A program made the translations under genes and the position numbers. A DNA stretch of 60,412 nucleotides from the NCBI GenBank assembly GCA_013152205.1, contig JAADGV010000039.1:1-60412 (forward strand), in the 5' to 3' direction. Below are positions 34,716 through 44,769 of this stretch, piece by piece (the stretch's first letter is position 1; each line of letters begins with the position of its first letter). The notes beneath the pieces were generated by a model. It did not search any database. It had not been told where the DNA came from and was given only the letters and a program-made list of their open reading frames with translations. This DNA is from Planctomycetota bacterium (lineage in GTDB: Bacteria; Planctomycetota; Planctomycetia; Pirellulales; Lacipirellulaceae).

Positions 34716-34877
34716 GTGGTGCAATTCGTAGTTGGCGAAGGTGCTGCGATGGTTTATTATCCGTCATGTGAAAGAGTGGACTTTTACGCTAGGCTCTATC
34801 TACGGACAAACGACAACGAACTCTACGGCTTATCGGACAAGAAAATCACTACCATCGAGAAGGCCACGGCACGATGA
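34716..34877 (+). CDS. Possible small leader/partner protein upstream of hicA
   Basis: An open frame that ends TGA overlapping the hicA ATG by four bases (ATGA at 34874-34877). GTG 34716 would give 53 residues, ATG 34749 would give 42 (MVYYPSCERVDFYARLYLRT...). The sequence has ordinary protein-like composition (Tyr-rich, ITTIEKATAR end). A stop codon at 34665 bounds the frame. The coupling overlap supports expression; there is no clear ribosome site and no family. It may be a decayed remnant of a larger gene. Confidence 0.35.
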   Translation: MVQFVVGEGAAMVYYPSCERVDFYARLYLRTNDNELYGLSDKKITTIEKATAR

Positions 34878-35131
34878 AACCACGAAAAGTCCTGGAGAAA
34901 ATTCTCGGCGGCTCGAAGAATGTTCGCTTTGCCGATATGCACGGGCTCGTCGAAGCGTTCGGGTTTACGTTAATGCGAGTGAAGGGCAGCCATCATATTT
35001 TCGCTCACCCAGACGTCTCGGAATTGGTCAACCTGCAAGAAATCGGCGGGCAAGCGAAACCTTACCAAATTAGACAGTTTCTGAAGCTCGTCGAAGAGTA
35101 TAATCTAACACTGGAGGACGACAGACCATGA
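34874..35131 (+). CDS. hicA: HicA-type mRNA interferase toxin
   Basis: An 85-residue dsRBD-fold protein. Motifs are KPRKVLEKILGGSKNVRF, LVEAFGFTLMRVKGSHHIF (G-S-H-H, with the catalytic His) and PYQIRQFLKLVEEYNLTL near the C-terminus. HicA cleaves mRNA independent of translation and is held by HicB. It overlaps hicB by 4 bases (ATGA at 35128-35131). Usually ~60-85 residues, so complete. Confidence 0.88.
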   Translation: MKPRKVLEKILGGSKNVRFADMHGLVEAFGFTLMRVKGSHHIFAHPDVSELVNLQEIGGQAKPYQIRQFLKLVEEYNLTLEDDRP

Positions 35132-35346
35132 AAGACTACCATATCAACATCTTTTTCAGCGAGGAAGACGGTGGATACATCGCCGATATCCCCGACCTCA
35201 AGGCCTGCTCGGCCTTCGGCGTGACTCCTGAAGAAGCGCTCAAAGAGGTTGAAGCCGCCAAAGCCGCTTGGCTAGAAGCTGCTCAACAAGCAGGCAAACC
35301 AATTCCGCCGCCCAAATACCGACCGGTGATCTATGAGGTTGGTTAG
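35128..35346 (+). CDS. hicB: HicB-type antitoxin
   Basis: A 72-residue protein with the partial RNase H-like HicB fold: INIFFSEEDGGYIADIPDLK, ACSAFGVTPEEALKEVEAAK and a C-terminal PPPKYRPVIYEVG. It lacks the helix-turn-helix or ribbon-helix-helix extension found in longer HicB proteins, so repression of the operon may need other factors. It is translationally coupled to hicA and ends just before the convergent VOC gene. Confidence 0.88.
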   Translation: MKDYHINIFFSEEDGGYIADIPDLKACSAFGVTPEEALKEVEAAKAAWLEAAQQAGKPIPPPKYRPVIYEVG

Positions 35347-35352
35347 GTCAAA

Positions 35353-35748
35353 TCACCCTGCTTCTTCTAACCGTGCAAACAGTTCATGCACGTACCCGTC
35401 CGGGTCGGCAAAAAACGCGGCGTACTGATTCCAAGGCATCACCGATGGCCCCTTCACCGGCTTCGCTCCTTGGGAAATCAATTCGGCATAACGCTTGTCA
35501 AGCTCCTCGCAGGTCGCACACTCAAACGCCAACTCAAACGGCGACCCGGTCGCTTGCTGGTCAAAACTTGCGTCGCCGGTGGCCTGCTGCATAATCTTCC
35601 GCTCACACATCGCAAACCGCACCGGCTGGCCGCCAAATTCGACGTAGCTCCCCAAATCTTCAACCACCTCAAACCCCAAAACCGAAGTATAAAACGCCTT
35701 CATCGCTTCAAGCCGGTCGGTCGACAAACTCACCATATTGATTTGCAT
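35353..35748 (-). CDS. VOC-superfamily (glyoxalase-like) protein
   Basis: A 131-residue protein. ATG 35748 has AGGAG eight bases upstream. Two betaalphabetabetabeta modules are visible: MQINMVSLSTDRLEAMKAFY with TSVLGFEVVEDLG, and FELAFECATCEELDKRYAEL with AAFFADPDGYVHELFARLEE. The C-terminal Glu of HELF is a usual metal ligand. The family includes glyoxalase I, dioxygenases and antibiotic-binding proteins; the substrate cannot be told. Convergent with hicB, 7 nt apart. Confidence 0.85.
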   Translation of the reverse strand: MQINMVSLSTDRLEAMKAFYTSVLGFEVVEDLGSYVEFGGQPVRFAMCERKIMQQATGDASFDQQATGSPFELAFECATCEELDKRYAELISQGAKPVKGPSVMPWNQYAAFFADPDGYVHELFARLEEAG

Positions 35749-35807
35749 GATCAAAACTCCTGGGATTATTCGCGTCTATCCGCGTGATTCGCGGTCACCC
35801 TTTTTCG

Positions 35808-37487
35808 CTAATGCTGCTGAAGTTTTTTGTATCGGAACCGATGCGGCTGGTCGGCATCGACGCCCAGTCGCTCGCGGCGTTCGCGTTCGTAGGTCTCAAA
35901 ATTACCATCGCACCAATGGGCATAGCCATCACCCTCAAACGCCAGAATATGGGTTGCCAATCGATCGAGGAACCAGCGATCGTGACTCACCACCACCGCA
36001 CAGCCGGCAAAATTGGCGACCGCCTCCTCCAATGCTCGTAGCGTATCCACGTCGATATCGTTGGTCGGCTCGTCGAGCAGCAACACATTCGAGCCGCAGC
36101 GCAACAGCTTGGCCAAATGCACTCGATTGCGCTCGCCACCCGAAAGCACGCCGACTTTTTTCTGTTGATCGGTCCCCTGGAAATTAAATCTGGCCACATA
36201 AGCCCGCGAGTTCATGCTGCGACCACCCATTTCCAGCGTATCGTGACCCCCCGAAATTTCCTGGTAGACCGTGTTATCCGCCACCAGGTCGTCGCGACTC
36301 TGATCGACGTAACCTAGTTCAACCGTCGAACCGATTTTCAACTCCCCACTGTCTGGCTGCTCTTGCCCCATCAACATCCGCAGCAGCGTTGTTTTGCCGG
36401 CACCGTTCGGCCCGATGATTCCAACAATTCCGCCCGGCGGCAAACGAAAATTCACGTTTTCCATGATCACCTGATCGCCATACGACTTGTTCAAGCCGAC
36501 AGCTTCGATCACCATGTCGCCCAGCCGCGGCCCCGGCGGTATTTGAATCTCCAATTCATCCGGTCGATCTTCAAACTGCTCCGAGGCCATTTGCTCGTAC
36601 GCCTTCACCCGAGCCTTGCTTTTCGATTGACGCGCCTTCGGCGACATTTTCACCCACTCCAACTCTCGCTTCAGCGCCCGCTGTCGGGCGGTCTCTTTGC
36701 GTTCCTCAGTCGCCAATCGCTTTTGCTTTTGATCTAACCACGAAGTGTAATTCCCCTCCCAAGGGATCCCCTCGCCTCGGTCAAGTTCTAAGATCCAGCC
36801 CGCCACGTTATCCAAAAAGTAACGATCGTGGGTAACCGCCACAATGGTGCCGGCGTACTCCGCCAGGTGCCGTTCAAGCCACGCCACGCTCTCCGCGTCG
36901 AGATGGTTGGTCGGCTCGTCGAGCAACAGCAGGTCGGGCTTTTCCAGCAAGATTTTGCACATCGCCACCCGACGAAGTTCGCCACCCGAGAGGTTCGCAA
37001 TGCCAGCATCGCCTGGGGGCAAATTCATTGCGTCCATGGCGATCTCTACCTGCCGATCGATCTCCCACGCGTTCGACGCATCGATTTTATCTTGCAAGGC
37101 CGCCTGACGATTCATCAGCTTTTCCATCGCCTCAGGGTCATCAGCCACGTCGGCATACTTCTCGCCAAGATCCTCAAACTCTTGCAGCATCGCCCGCGTC
37201 GCGGCGACGGCTTCTTCCACATTGCCCTGCACATCCTTTTCGGGATTCAACTGCGGCTCTTGTTCCAACAGCCCCACGGTAAACCCGTCTGACAGCTTCG
37301 CTTCGCCATCGAACTCGTTGTCGATCCCCGCCATAATCCGCAGCAGCGTACTCTTCCCCGAGCCATTCCGCCCCAGCACACCAATTTTCGCGCCAGGATA
37401 AAAGGCTAAGTGAATATCCTTGAGAACTTCGCGCTTACCAATCTTCTTGGTCAAGCCGCCGATTTGATAAATATATTGCCTACCCAT
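35808..37487 (-). CDS. ettA: Energy-dependent translational throttle EttA (ABC-F)
   Basis: A 559-residue soluble ABC-F protein. Two ABC domains with Walker [10 protein letters not shown] and GPNGAGKTT, signatures [11 protein letters not shown] and [16 protein letters not shown], and Walker [16 protein letters not shown] and [15 protein letters not shown]. The N-terminus [20 protein letters not shown] and the linker ([20 protein letters not shown]) match EttA, which binds the ribosomal E site and gates entry into elongation according to ATP/ADP ratio. Length equals E. coli EttA (555). A single gene. Confidence 0.95.
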   Translation of the reverse strand: MGRQYIYQIGGLTKKIGKREVLKDIHLAFYPGAKIGVLGRNGSGKSTLLRIMAGIDNEFDGEAKLSDGFTVGLLEQEPQLNPEKDVQGNVEEAVAATRAMLQEFEDLGEKYADVADDPEAMEKLMNRQAALQDKIDASNAWEIDRQVEIAMDAMNLPPGDAGIANLSGGELRRVAMCKILLEKPDLLLLDEPTNHLDAESVAWLERHLAEYAGTIVAVTHDRYFLDNVAGWILELDRGEGIPWEGNYTSWLDQKQKRLATEERKETARQRALKRELEWVKMSPKARQSKSKARVKAYEQMASEQFEDRPDELEIQIPPGPRLGDMVIEAVGLNKSYGDQVIMENVNFRLPPGGIVGIIGPNGAGKTTLLRMLMGQEQPDSGELKIGSTVELGYVDQSRDDLVADNTVYQEISGGHDTLEMGGRSMNSRAYVARFNFQGTDQQKKVGVLSGGERNRVHLAKLLRCGSNVLLLDEPTNDIDVDTLRALEEAVANFAGCAVVVSHDRWFLDRLATHILAFEGDGYAHWCDGNFETYERERRERLGVDADQPHRFRYKKLQQH

Positions 37488-37555
37488 TTCATTGTACTTT
37501 CGTTTTTGCCTCTCGCAGAGACGCGGAGACGCAGAGAAATATTATTTATTGCCAA

Positions 37556-37815
37556 CTAGGATTTAGTGATTCGAAAAGGCTCAAGGAGAGGCTTGACTTT
37601 TTTTCCTAATCCCGGAAAGGAGTACCCACCCCATACTTGCCATGATTCGGTTTGCCCAACAGTTGTTGCTTTGAGCACTTTTTTCAGTAATGTGTCATGC
37701 TTGAACAAATACCAGTCACCTTTGTGAGGGAACGCCACGTACAAACCTTTGCCCTTGTAAAAGCCAGTCGAGCATTCAATTCACGGTATTCAATCAAGTT
37801 CGATTTAGTGAACAT
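37556..37815 (-). pseudogene. Small gene split by a frameshift
   Basis: ATG 37815 has AGAGGGGAACC upstream and begins MFTKSNLIEYRELNARL. After that, this frame becomes nonsense and stops at about 37687. Adding one base near 37765 joins the other frame, which reads GFYKGKGLYVAFPHKGDWYL and continues to TAG 37556 (TTVGQTESWQVWGGYSFPG, EPFRITKS). Restored, the product would be 86 residues. The strong ribosome site and the smooth join argue that one base was lost, either in the genome or in the read. Inverted repeats of the GCAGAGACGCGGAGACG type flank it (37512-37540 and 37828-37852). Family unknown. Confidence 0.6.
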
Positions 37816-37891
37816 GGTTCCCCTCTGCCGTCTCCGCGTCTCTGCGAGACCCTTTCCCACGAATCAAACATTTTACATCAAACATCCCCAG

Positions 37892-39475
37892 CTACTCCCA
37901 TTCAATCGTAGCCGGCGGCTTCGAGCTAATATCATAAACCACCCGATTCACTCCCTTCACTTCGTTGATAATCCGCGTCGAAATCTTCGCCAGCAACTCA
38001 TACGGCAAATGGCTCCAGTCGGCGGTCATAAAATCGTCGGTGTTGACACAGCGTACAGCAAGTGCATCGTCGTACGTTCGGCTATCACCCATCACGCCAA
38101 CGCTCTGCACAGGCAGCAGCACGGCAAACGCTTGCGACGTCTCGCGATAAAGCCCCGCCTCTTTGATCTCGCCCACCACAATCGCATCAGCCGCTCGCAA
38201 TGTTTTCAGCCGCTCGCGGGTCACCTCGCCCAAACATCGCACCGCCAGGCCCGGCCCGGGGAACGGATGGCGCCACACCATTTCCTCAGGCAAACCAAGT
38301 TCGAGGCCCAGTTTTCGCACTTCGTCTTTGAACAAATCGCGGAGCGGTTCGATCAAATCAAAGCCCAACTCTTCTGGCAACCCACCCACGTTGTGGTGCA
38401 ACTTGATCGTATCCGCCGGGCCATCCACAGCCGCCCCACTTTCGATCACATCGGGATACAACGTCCCTTGGGCCAGATATTTCGCGCCTTCGACCTTCGC
38501 TGCTTCCGCTTTGAAACATTCGATAAACGTATGGCCAATCCGGCGACGCTTTTCCTGCGGGTCGGTGATCCCTGCCAATCGGTCAAGAAATTGATCTTCT
38601 GCCTTCACGACATGCAGGTCGGTCTTAAAGTGGTCGCCAAACTCGCGGATCACCGCCTCTTCTTCGTTCTGCCGTAGCAAACCGTTGTCGACCAAGATGC
38701 ACGACAATTGCGGCCCGATTGCCTCGGCCAACAGGGCCGCCACCACTGACGAATCGACTCCGCCCGACAAGCCGCAAATCACCCGATGGTCGCCCACCTG
38801 CTCGCGGATTCGTGCGATCGTCTCCGCAGCAAAGTCGCCCAACTTCCAAGTGCCCGTCGTGCCGCAAATCTTCTCTAAGAAGTTGCCCAACACGGTCCCG
38901 CCTTCTGGCGTATGGGTCACCTCGGGATGAAACTGCAACCCAAAGATCGGCAACTCGCGATGTCTCACCGCGGCATGTGGGCAAGTCTCGGTACTGGCCA
39001 ACGAAGTAAAATTGTCGGCGATATTCGCAACCTGATCGCCATGGCTCATCCAAACCTGCGTCTGCGTACTCACCCCGGCAAACAGATCGGCGGCATCCGA
39101 AACCGTACACTCTGCTCGGCCATATTCGCTTGCGGGAGCATTATCAACCCGCCCACCCAGCGCCTCGCAGACCAACTGCATGCCGTAGCAGATCCCCAAC
39201 ACGGGGATGCCCAACTTGAACAGGCCCGGGTCACACTTCGGCGCACCCTCGGCGTACACGCTCGCCGGACCGCCCGAGAGAATCAGCCCCTTGGGAGCAA
39301 GCTCCTTGAGTCGTTCGGCAGTGATGTTGTGCCGGACAATTTCACAATAAACATTTTGTTCGCGCACACGTCGAGCAATGAGCTGAGCATACTGCGAACC
39401 AAAGTCGAGCACCAACACCCGCTCGGCAGCGGTGCGACGCGTGGCGGCAACTAGTGGCGAAGCCGTCTTAGCCAT
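37892..39475 (-). CDS. guaA: GMP synthase (glutamine-hydrolysing)
   Basis: A 527-residue protein. ATG 39475 is used because AGGAGG lies six bases upstream. Class I glutamine amidotransferase domain: [37 protein letters not shown], the nucleophile in [11 protein letters not shown], and the His in [15 protein letters not shown]. The ATP pyrophosphatase domain has [15 protein letters not shown], and the C-terminal dimer domain ends [17 protein letters not shown]. It converts XMP, ATP and glutamine to GMP in purine synthesis. All catalytic residues are present. Length typical (525). Confidence 0.97.
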   Translation of the reverse strand: MAKTASPLVAATRRTAAERVLVLDFGSQYAQLIARRVREQNVYCEIVRHNITAERLKELAPKGLILSGGPASVYAEGAPKCDPGLFKLGIPVLGICYGMQLVCEALGGRVDNAPASEYGRAECTVSDAADLFAGVSTQTQVWMSHGDQVANIADNFTSLASTETCPHAAVRHRELPIFGLQFHPEVTHTPEGGTVLGNFLEKICGTTGTWKLGDFAAETIARIREQVGDHRVICGLSGGVDSSVVAALLAEAIGPQLSCILVDNGLLRQNEEEAVIREFGDHFKTDLHVVKAEDQFLDRLAGITDPQEKRRRIGHTFIECFKAEAAKVEGAKYLAQGTLYPDVIESGAAVDGPADTIKLHHNVGGLPEELGFDLIEPLRDLFKDEVRKLGLELGLPEEMVWRHPFPGPGLAVRCLGEVTRERLKTLRAADAIVVGEIKEAGLYRETSQAFAVLLPVQSVGVMGDSRTYDDALAVRCVNTDDFMTADWSHLPYELLAKISTRIINEVKGVNRVVYDISSKPPATIEWE

Positions 39476-39630
39476 CGACACCCTCCTGGCAATTTATACG
39501 AAGCAAAAAATAAGAAAAACAGCGAGCCGGGCGTGCCCCAGCCCCCACGTCATCAACGGGTAGGAAACCCGGCATTATAGAAGCCCCCGGGGCTGAACGC
39601 CTAGGGGCTAGAGTGGGGCCGCAAGAGAAT

Positions 39631-39733
39631 TCAAAGTCGCAGGTTCTGTTGTAGCCGCAGGCGGAAGCCGCGGTTTTTTCAGGCTCGACCGCAGCTTCCG
39701 CCTGCGGCTAGCACGACTTTACAATCCTCCTGA
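39631..39733. repeat. ~100-bp palindromic element, copy 2
   Basis: Starts TCAAAGTCGCAGGTTCTG and ends GCACGACTTTACAATCCTCC with TGA after it. Inside, GTAGCCGCAGGCGGAAGCCG (39651) is mirrored by CGCAGCTTCCGCCTGCGGCT (39690) around GGTTTTTTCAGGCTCGA. Same family as 15322-15433 and 46855-46951. The remaining spacer between guaA and surE has no gene. Confidence 0.75.
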
Positions 39734-39866
39734 GTGGGATCTTCGGTCGCCCCCCCCGGGAATGTTGCCTTTCCGCAACCCGCACGTTGCCGTTTCGCCC
39801 CCGTAGCGATTATAGTGAGAATAAGGCCTCTACGACGGAACCCCCTGCTACAAGGACATTTACGAC

Positions 39867-40643
39867 GTGCAAATCCTGCTTACCAACGACGATGGCATCT
39901 ACGCGCCCGGTTTAGCGGCTCTGGAACGACAGTTGCAGAAGATGGGAGACGTAACCGTCGTCGCCCCGCTCACCGAGCAAAGCGGCGTAGGTCACTCGAT
40001 TACCTTCCTCACGCCTCTGATGGCGCGAAAGGTGTTCGACGACGCCGGAGGGCAGCGTGGCTGGGCCGTCGAAGGCAGCCCTGCCGACTGTGTGAAACTC
40101 GCCATTAGCGAACTTTGCCCCCAAAGGCCCGATTTAGTAGTCAGTGGAATCAACAGTGGACTCAATGCCGGCATCAACGTGTTGTACTCAGGAACCGTGG
40201 CGGCAGCCATCGAAGGAGCTTTTTTCGGGATCAACAGCGTGGCCGTTTCGCTCGAATTCGACGAACACGCTCGCTACGACCAAGCGGCCCAGCAAGCCGT
40301 CGCCATCCTCCAGCAAATCCTTACCCAACAAGAACCCCAACCCCAACTATTCAACCTCAACATCCCCAGCGTGGCACTCGACAACGGGGCCGAAGTCCAT
40401 GTGGTACCGGTCGCCACCGAACCCTGGGGCGAAGATTTTGAGAAACGACGCGACCCCCGCGGTCGCACCTACTACTGGGCCACCGGCATGCAGCCCGACC
40501 CGCCTAGTCACACCGAAACCGACCTTTCAGCCATCCGAGCTGGCCACATCACACTTACCCCATTGCAAGTCGACATGACCCACCAAGACTCGCTCGAAAA
40601 AATGCAAAACTGGCAACTTGGCTCAACACCTGCTGGAACCTAA
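39867..40643 (+). CDS. surE: 5'/3'-nucleotidase SurE
   Basis: A 258-residue protein. LLTNDDGIYAPGLAALERQL carries the metal-binding Asp pair (D8/D9), GVGHSITF the Ser, and VVSGINSGLNAGINVLYSGT the Asn plus substrate loop. The C-terminal TDLSAIRAGHITLTPLQVDM is typical. SurE dephosphorylates 5'- and 3'-nucleoside monophosphates in stationary phase. Start GTG 39867 with AAGGAC upstream. The lipoprotein gene follows 33 nt later. Confidence 0.95.
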   Translation: MQILLTNDDGIYAPGLAALERQLQKMGDVTVVAPLTEQSGVGHSITFLTPLMARKVFDDAGGQRGWAVEGSPADCVKLAISELCPQRPDLVVSGINSGLNAGINVLYSGTVAAAIEGAFFGINSVAVSLEFDEHARYDQAAQQAVAILQQILTQQEPQPQLFNLNIPSVALDNGAEVHVVPVATEPWGEDFEKRRDPRGRTYYWATGMQPDPPSHTETDLSAIRAGHITLTPLQVDMTHQDSLEKMQNWQLGSTPAGT

Positions 40644-40676
40644 TACACACCACCTCCACCGAACGGAATCAGAACG

Positions 40677-41183
40677 ATGAAAAGCAAACCCCTTATCGCG
40701 TTCGCCCTAACACTCACACTAGCAGTTGGCTGCGAAGTTTCGGAGCTTGACGTCCCCCAAACCAAAGTCGCCCCCAAAACCAATCCGAAAACCGAAACCG
40801 AGCAGCCAGCCGCAGACGAGACCCCTGTCGCAACCATATCCGAACCGAGAGAATTCACTCCCCAAGATGGCAAGAAAGGCAAAAGATCCCGCAAAGCCGG
40901 TGGCTACCTTGGAGCGGTTGGCAGTGCAAGATTCACCTCAGTCAACAGCATGACTATCAACCAGTACAAGCATGCTTTGAACCTCTACTGGGGAACCAAC
41001 GGCTACTACCCAAAAACCCATGACGAATTCATGGAAAAAATCATCAAATTCAACCAAATCCAACTCCCCGAGTTAGACGAAGGCGTCGAGTACATTTACG
41101 ACCCAGAAGACCACACCCTAAAAATCCAAAGCATTCAGGAACAACCGCCCGCCTCACCCAAAGGTGAAACCCCTACCGACTAA
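40677..41183 (+). CDS. Putative lipoprotein, unknown function
   Basis: A 168-residue protein with a lipoprotein signal (LIAFALTLTLAVGC, Cys at residue 19). A low-complexity Pro/Thr/Lys/Glu linker follows (residues ~25-80), then a folded C-terminal part with MTINQYKHALNLYWGTNGYY and PKTHDEFMEKIIKFNQIQLP, reminiscent of the C-terminal part of pseudopilin-type proteins (inference). It ends EQPPASPKGETPTD. Downstream of surE, 33 nt apart, so probably co-transcribed. Cell-envelope role likely. Confidence 0.72.
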   Translation: MKSKPLIAFALTLTLAVGCEVSELDVPQTKVAPKTNPKTETEQPAADETPVATISEPREFTPQDGKKGKRSRKAGGYLGAVGSARFTSVNSMTINQYKHALNLYWGTNGYYPKTHDEFMEKIIKFNQIQLPELDEGVEYIYDPEDHTLKIQSIQEQPPASPKGETPTD

Positions 41184-41225
41184 CACCTCCTCTCTTCACA
41201 CTTCTCTTCTCTGAGAGTCCCTCCT

Positions 41226-41936
41226 ATGAATAACACCACTCATCTCCCAGCCATGTTCTGGCGACTGCTCTTCGCAGCAGCGTTGGTTGCTGTTGCTCTG
41301 CTCACCGATGTTCGAGCCGCCGACGAGGGTCAGGCCTTGGCCTCGGTCAGCCCGCCTCAAGCCAATAGCTGGATCTTCGCTCGCAGCCGCTTCAGCCACG
41401 ATCCCGACACCGGCGCTCGAGTGGCCCAGTACGCGATGAAACCCCCGGTCGAACCACTGCCAGACCCTCGCGCTGTCACCAGCGGATACACACGATCGCG
41501 TGCCGTCCTTCGCGGCACTAATGGTTCGACAAGCACTTACTATCGGGTCACCAACTACGGCAACGGTCGCGGCGGACTCGATGCTGAGTGGGAACGATTC
41601 CACGATGCTTGGCGCGGCTCAACCGTCGCCGGCGGAAACTTCCAAGGTTTTTCAAACTTCGGCTACGGCTACGGTCCCGGCTTAGGCTTCGGGGGTCCTG
41701 GTATTGGTGGCCCCGGTTTCGGAGGGCCTGGGTTTGGCGGCCCTGGTTTGGGCGGTCGTGGATACCGATACGATCCAAGGGCAATCTACGGCCCCGGCTT
41801 TGGACAACCTGACGCCGGGCTGCTCGACCCCGATGCAGCCGACGGCTACCGAGATCGCCGCTATCGAGAGCCAGACCGTCAATTTTTCAACCGCGGTTTT
41901 GACCCCAGGATTGAGCACCACGGTGCCGGAAGTTAA
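41226..41936 (+). CDS. Exported Gly-rich protein, unknown function
   Basis: A 236-residue protein with a signal peptide (MFWRLLFAAALVAVALLTDV, cleavage near RAADEG). A folded-looking region (residues ~45-140) precedes a Gly/Pro/Phe repeat (FGGPGIGGPGFGGPGFGGPG at about 155-180) and a charged Arg/Asp C-terminus. The repeats suggest a flexible surface or structural protein. The start ATG 41226 follows the lipoprotein gene by 42 nt, with GAGAGTCC upstream. A terminator follows. Confidence 0.68.
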   Translation: MNNTTHLPAMFWRLLFAAALVAVALLTDVRAADEGQALASVSPPQANSWIFARSRFSHDPDTGARVAQYAMKPPVEPLPDPRAVTSGYTRSRAVLRGTNGSTSTYYRVTNYGNGRGGLDAEWERFHDAWRGSTVAGGNFQGFSNFGYGYGPGLGFGGPGIGGPGFGGPGFGGPGLGGRGYRYDPRAIYGPGFGQPDAGLLDPDAADGYRDRRYREPDRQFFNRGFDPRIEHHGAGS

Positions 41937-41954
41937 AAACGCTCCTCAAACACT

Positions 41955-41985
41955 TAAAGCCACGGGACCGCAACCCCGTGGCTTT
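41955..41985 (+). terminator. Rho-independent-type hairpin
   Basis: AAAGCCACGGG and CCCGTGGCTTT form a perfect 11-bp stem around ACCGCAAC, 19 nt after the Gly-rich protein stop. The T tract is short (part of the stem), so termination may be moderate. It could serve both strands, as the gene on the other side is convergent. Confidence 0.65.
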
Positions 41986-42022
41986 GCTATTGCGCTAACA
42001 TTCCGAAACTAAACTACTGAGG

Positions 42023-42604
42023 CTAACGAGCCGCTGGAGCCGCGCGATTGCCTTGCACGCTTTCGATCGCATGTATCAACGAGCCGGTTTCGAGGTATTC
42101 GACAAAACTCTCCAGCAACCACTGGTCGTCGCGTTTCACCCAGTGCATCTCCACATCGTCGAAATAAAGCACCTTCATTCCGCTTCGAACATACACGCCC
42201 TGCAGCTTGCCTCGAAATCGGCTTGTTGCCTCATGCGGATCGACTGAACTGTCGACTGTAATATTCACCGCCGACGCCCCAGTGTCCGATACTTTCACCA
42301 TCGGCATCCCCAGTTCGATATCCGAGCGCAAGTTCGCTGCTGCCGTATCGACCAACGCCACAGTCGCTTGCATATCGTTCGCCTCGACCGCAGCAAGCAA
42401 CTCAGCCAGCGCCAGCTCAACTTCCTCACGTTCGGTAACCACCCACCATTCGCAAACAACCAACAGCAAAGTCAGCAACACAACCCCCAGCAAAGCAAAC
42501 AGAGCTGGCAACGTACGTTTTGACAAAAACACCAACCCACACAACGTCGCGACGACCGCCCCAACAGCCAAGATCGGTACAGGATTTTCAAAAACAATAG
42601 CCAC
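42023..42604 (-). CDS. Membrane-anchored protein, unknown function
   Basis: A 193-residue protein. GTG 42604 (start AIVFENPVPILAVGAVVATL) is chosen over an upstream GTG (42646) that overlaps the previous stop; the latter would add a charged extension before the first helix. Two membrane helices lie in the first ~50 residues (VPILAVGAVVATLCGLVFL, ALFALLGVVLLTLLLVVCEW). The rest is a soluble helical-beta domain that resembles the NTF2/SnoaL-like style (ELALAELLAAVEANDMQATV, VEMHWVKRDDQWLLESFVEY), inferred by eye. Follows the 112-residue protein gene in an operon. Confidence 0.68.
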   Translation of the reverse strand: MAIVFENPVPILAVGAVVATLCGLVFLSKRTLPALFALLGVVLLTLLLVVCEWWVVTEREEVELALAELLAAVEANDMQATVALVDTAAANLRSDIELGMPMVKVSDTGASAVNITVDSSVDPHEATSRFRGKLQGVYVRSGMKVLYFDDVEMHWVKRDDQWLLESFVEYLETGSLIHAIESVQGNRAAPAAR

Positions 42605-42642
42605 AGAGCACCTAGCGCGGCCTTTGGCCGAAAACAAAAAAA

Positions 42643-42981
42643 TCACTCACGAGCCACAAGTCGCCACCGCTCGCGCACTAATAACCCAAGCGAAGTCGCA
42701 CAGATCACACCCAGCAGAATCGACAACGACAGCAACTGAACCTTGGTCCGTCCAGGTTGAGAATATTTCGGCACCCCAGTTGCCGACTTCTGGCCTTTCG
42801 CATCGACCTCAACCGACACGCTCCCCTCGGCAATCGCAGCGTGTGCCTGCCCCTTACGCTCAATCGACGCCTGCCGATTGCCAAACTTCCCGCCCGTTGC
42901 CAACAAAGCCGTCAGCCCCACCGCAGGAAACAAAGCAAACCAAAACCAAGGCGAATCAGTAATCGGAGGCTGGTTGTTCAT
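42643..42981 (-). CDS. Small two-helix membrane protein
   Basis: A 112-residue protein. Hydrophobic segments at ~12-30 (FWFALFPAVGLTALLATGG) and ~82-103 (LLSLSILLGVICATSLGLLV) flank a polar, Gln/Lys-rich loop. No motif recognised. The gene starts at ATG 42981 and is followed on the same strand by the two-helix protein at 42023-42604. The two are probably partners. Confidence 0.62.
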   Translation of the reverse strand: MNNQPPITDSPWFWFALFPAVGLTALLATGGKFGNRQASIERKGQAHAAIAEGSVSVEVDAKGQKSATGVPKYSQPGRTKVQLLSLSILLGVICATSLGLLVRERWRLVARE

Positions 42982-43009
42982 TTTTGTAAGCCACCAGCTG
43001 CGGGTGATA

Positions 43010-43275
43010 ATTTATCAGGCTTTGCCGTTCTTGTAGCGATAACCGCGAAGCGGTTCAACATCATAGCCCAGGGTAAGCAGTGTAGCTGCGCCACCCTGGG
43101 TAGGGGGGCATCTAGAAAGGTATACCCTGAAAGGGTATTACAACGGTCGAGCATATTGTTCAACCCTTTCAGGGTAGATGTTGGTTTGTTGTGCGTTACC
43201 CAGGGTGGCGCTTCGCTTACCCTGGGCTACGATGTTGAACCCCGTTGGGGTGATTTTTGCATGCGAGCCTGCCCC
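43010..43275. repeat. Dispersed palindromic element, diverged copy
   Basis: TAGCCCAGGGTAAGCAGTG / GCTTACCCTGGGCTACG and ACCCTGAAAGGGT / ACCCTTTCAGGGT pairs repeat the design of 3296-3636, with substitutions and without the outer ends. It fills the spacer between the 112-residue protein gene and eno (42982-43345), where no gene is seen. Confidence 0.7.
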
Positions 43276-43345
43276 GTTAAGGGAGCTTCCTCAAGTCACC
43301 TGTTCTGCTGCTGCGGTTGGTGATTTTTTATCAGCAAAGGCTATC

Positions 43346-44635
<1,290 letters not shown>

Positions 44636-44769
44636 TTATTCTATTTTTTGCCTGCTTAGCAGAATGCCAGCTTTCAGTTTCCAAGCCACTCATTATTGGG
44701 AACCCCAAGCCACCTGTCGACCCGTCTGTTTAGCCGGGGCCTCCAAATCACGCCAACTACCCGTAATGA

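Noticed and set aside
34732..35073. 113-codon frame overlapping hicA
   Set aside because: Out of frame with hicA, which has clear motifs. The Arg/Ser-rich sequence is a shadow.
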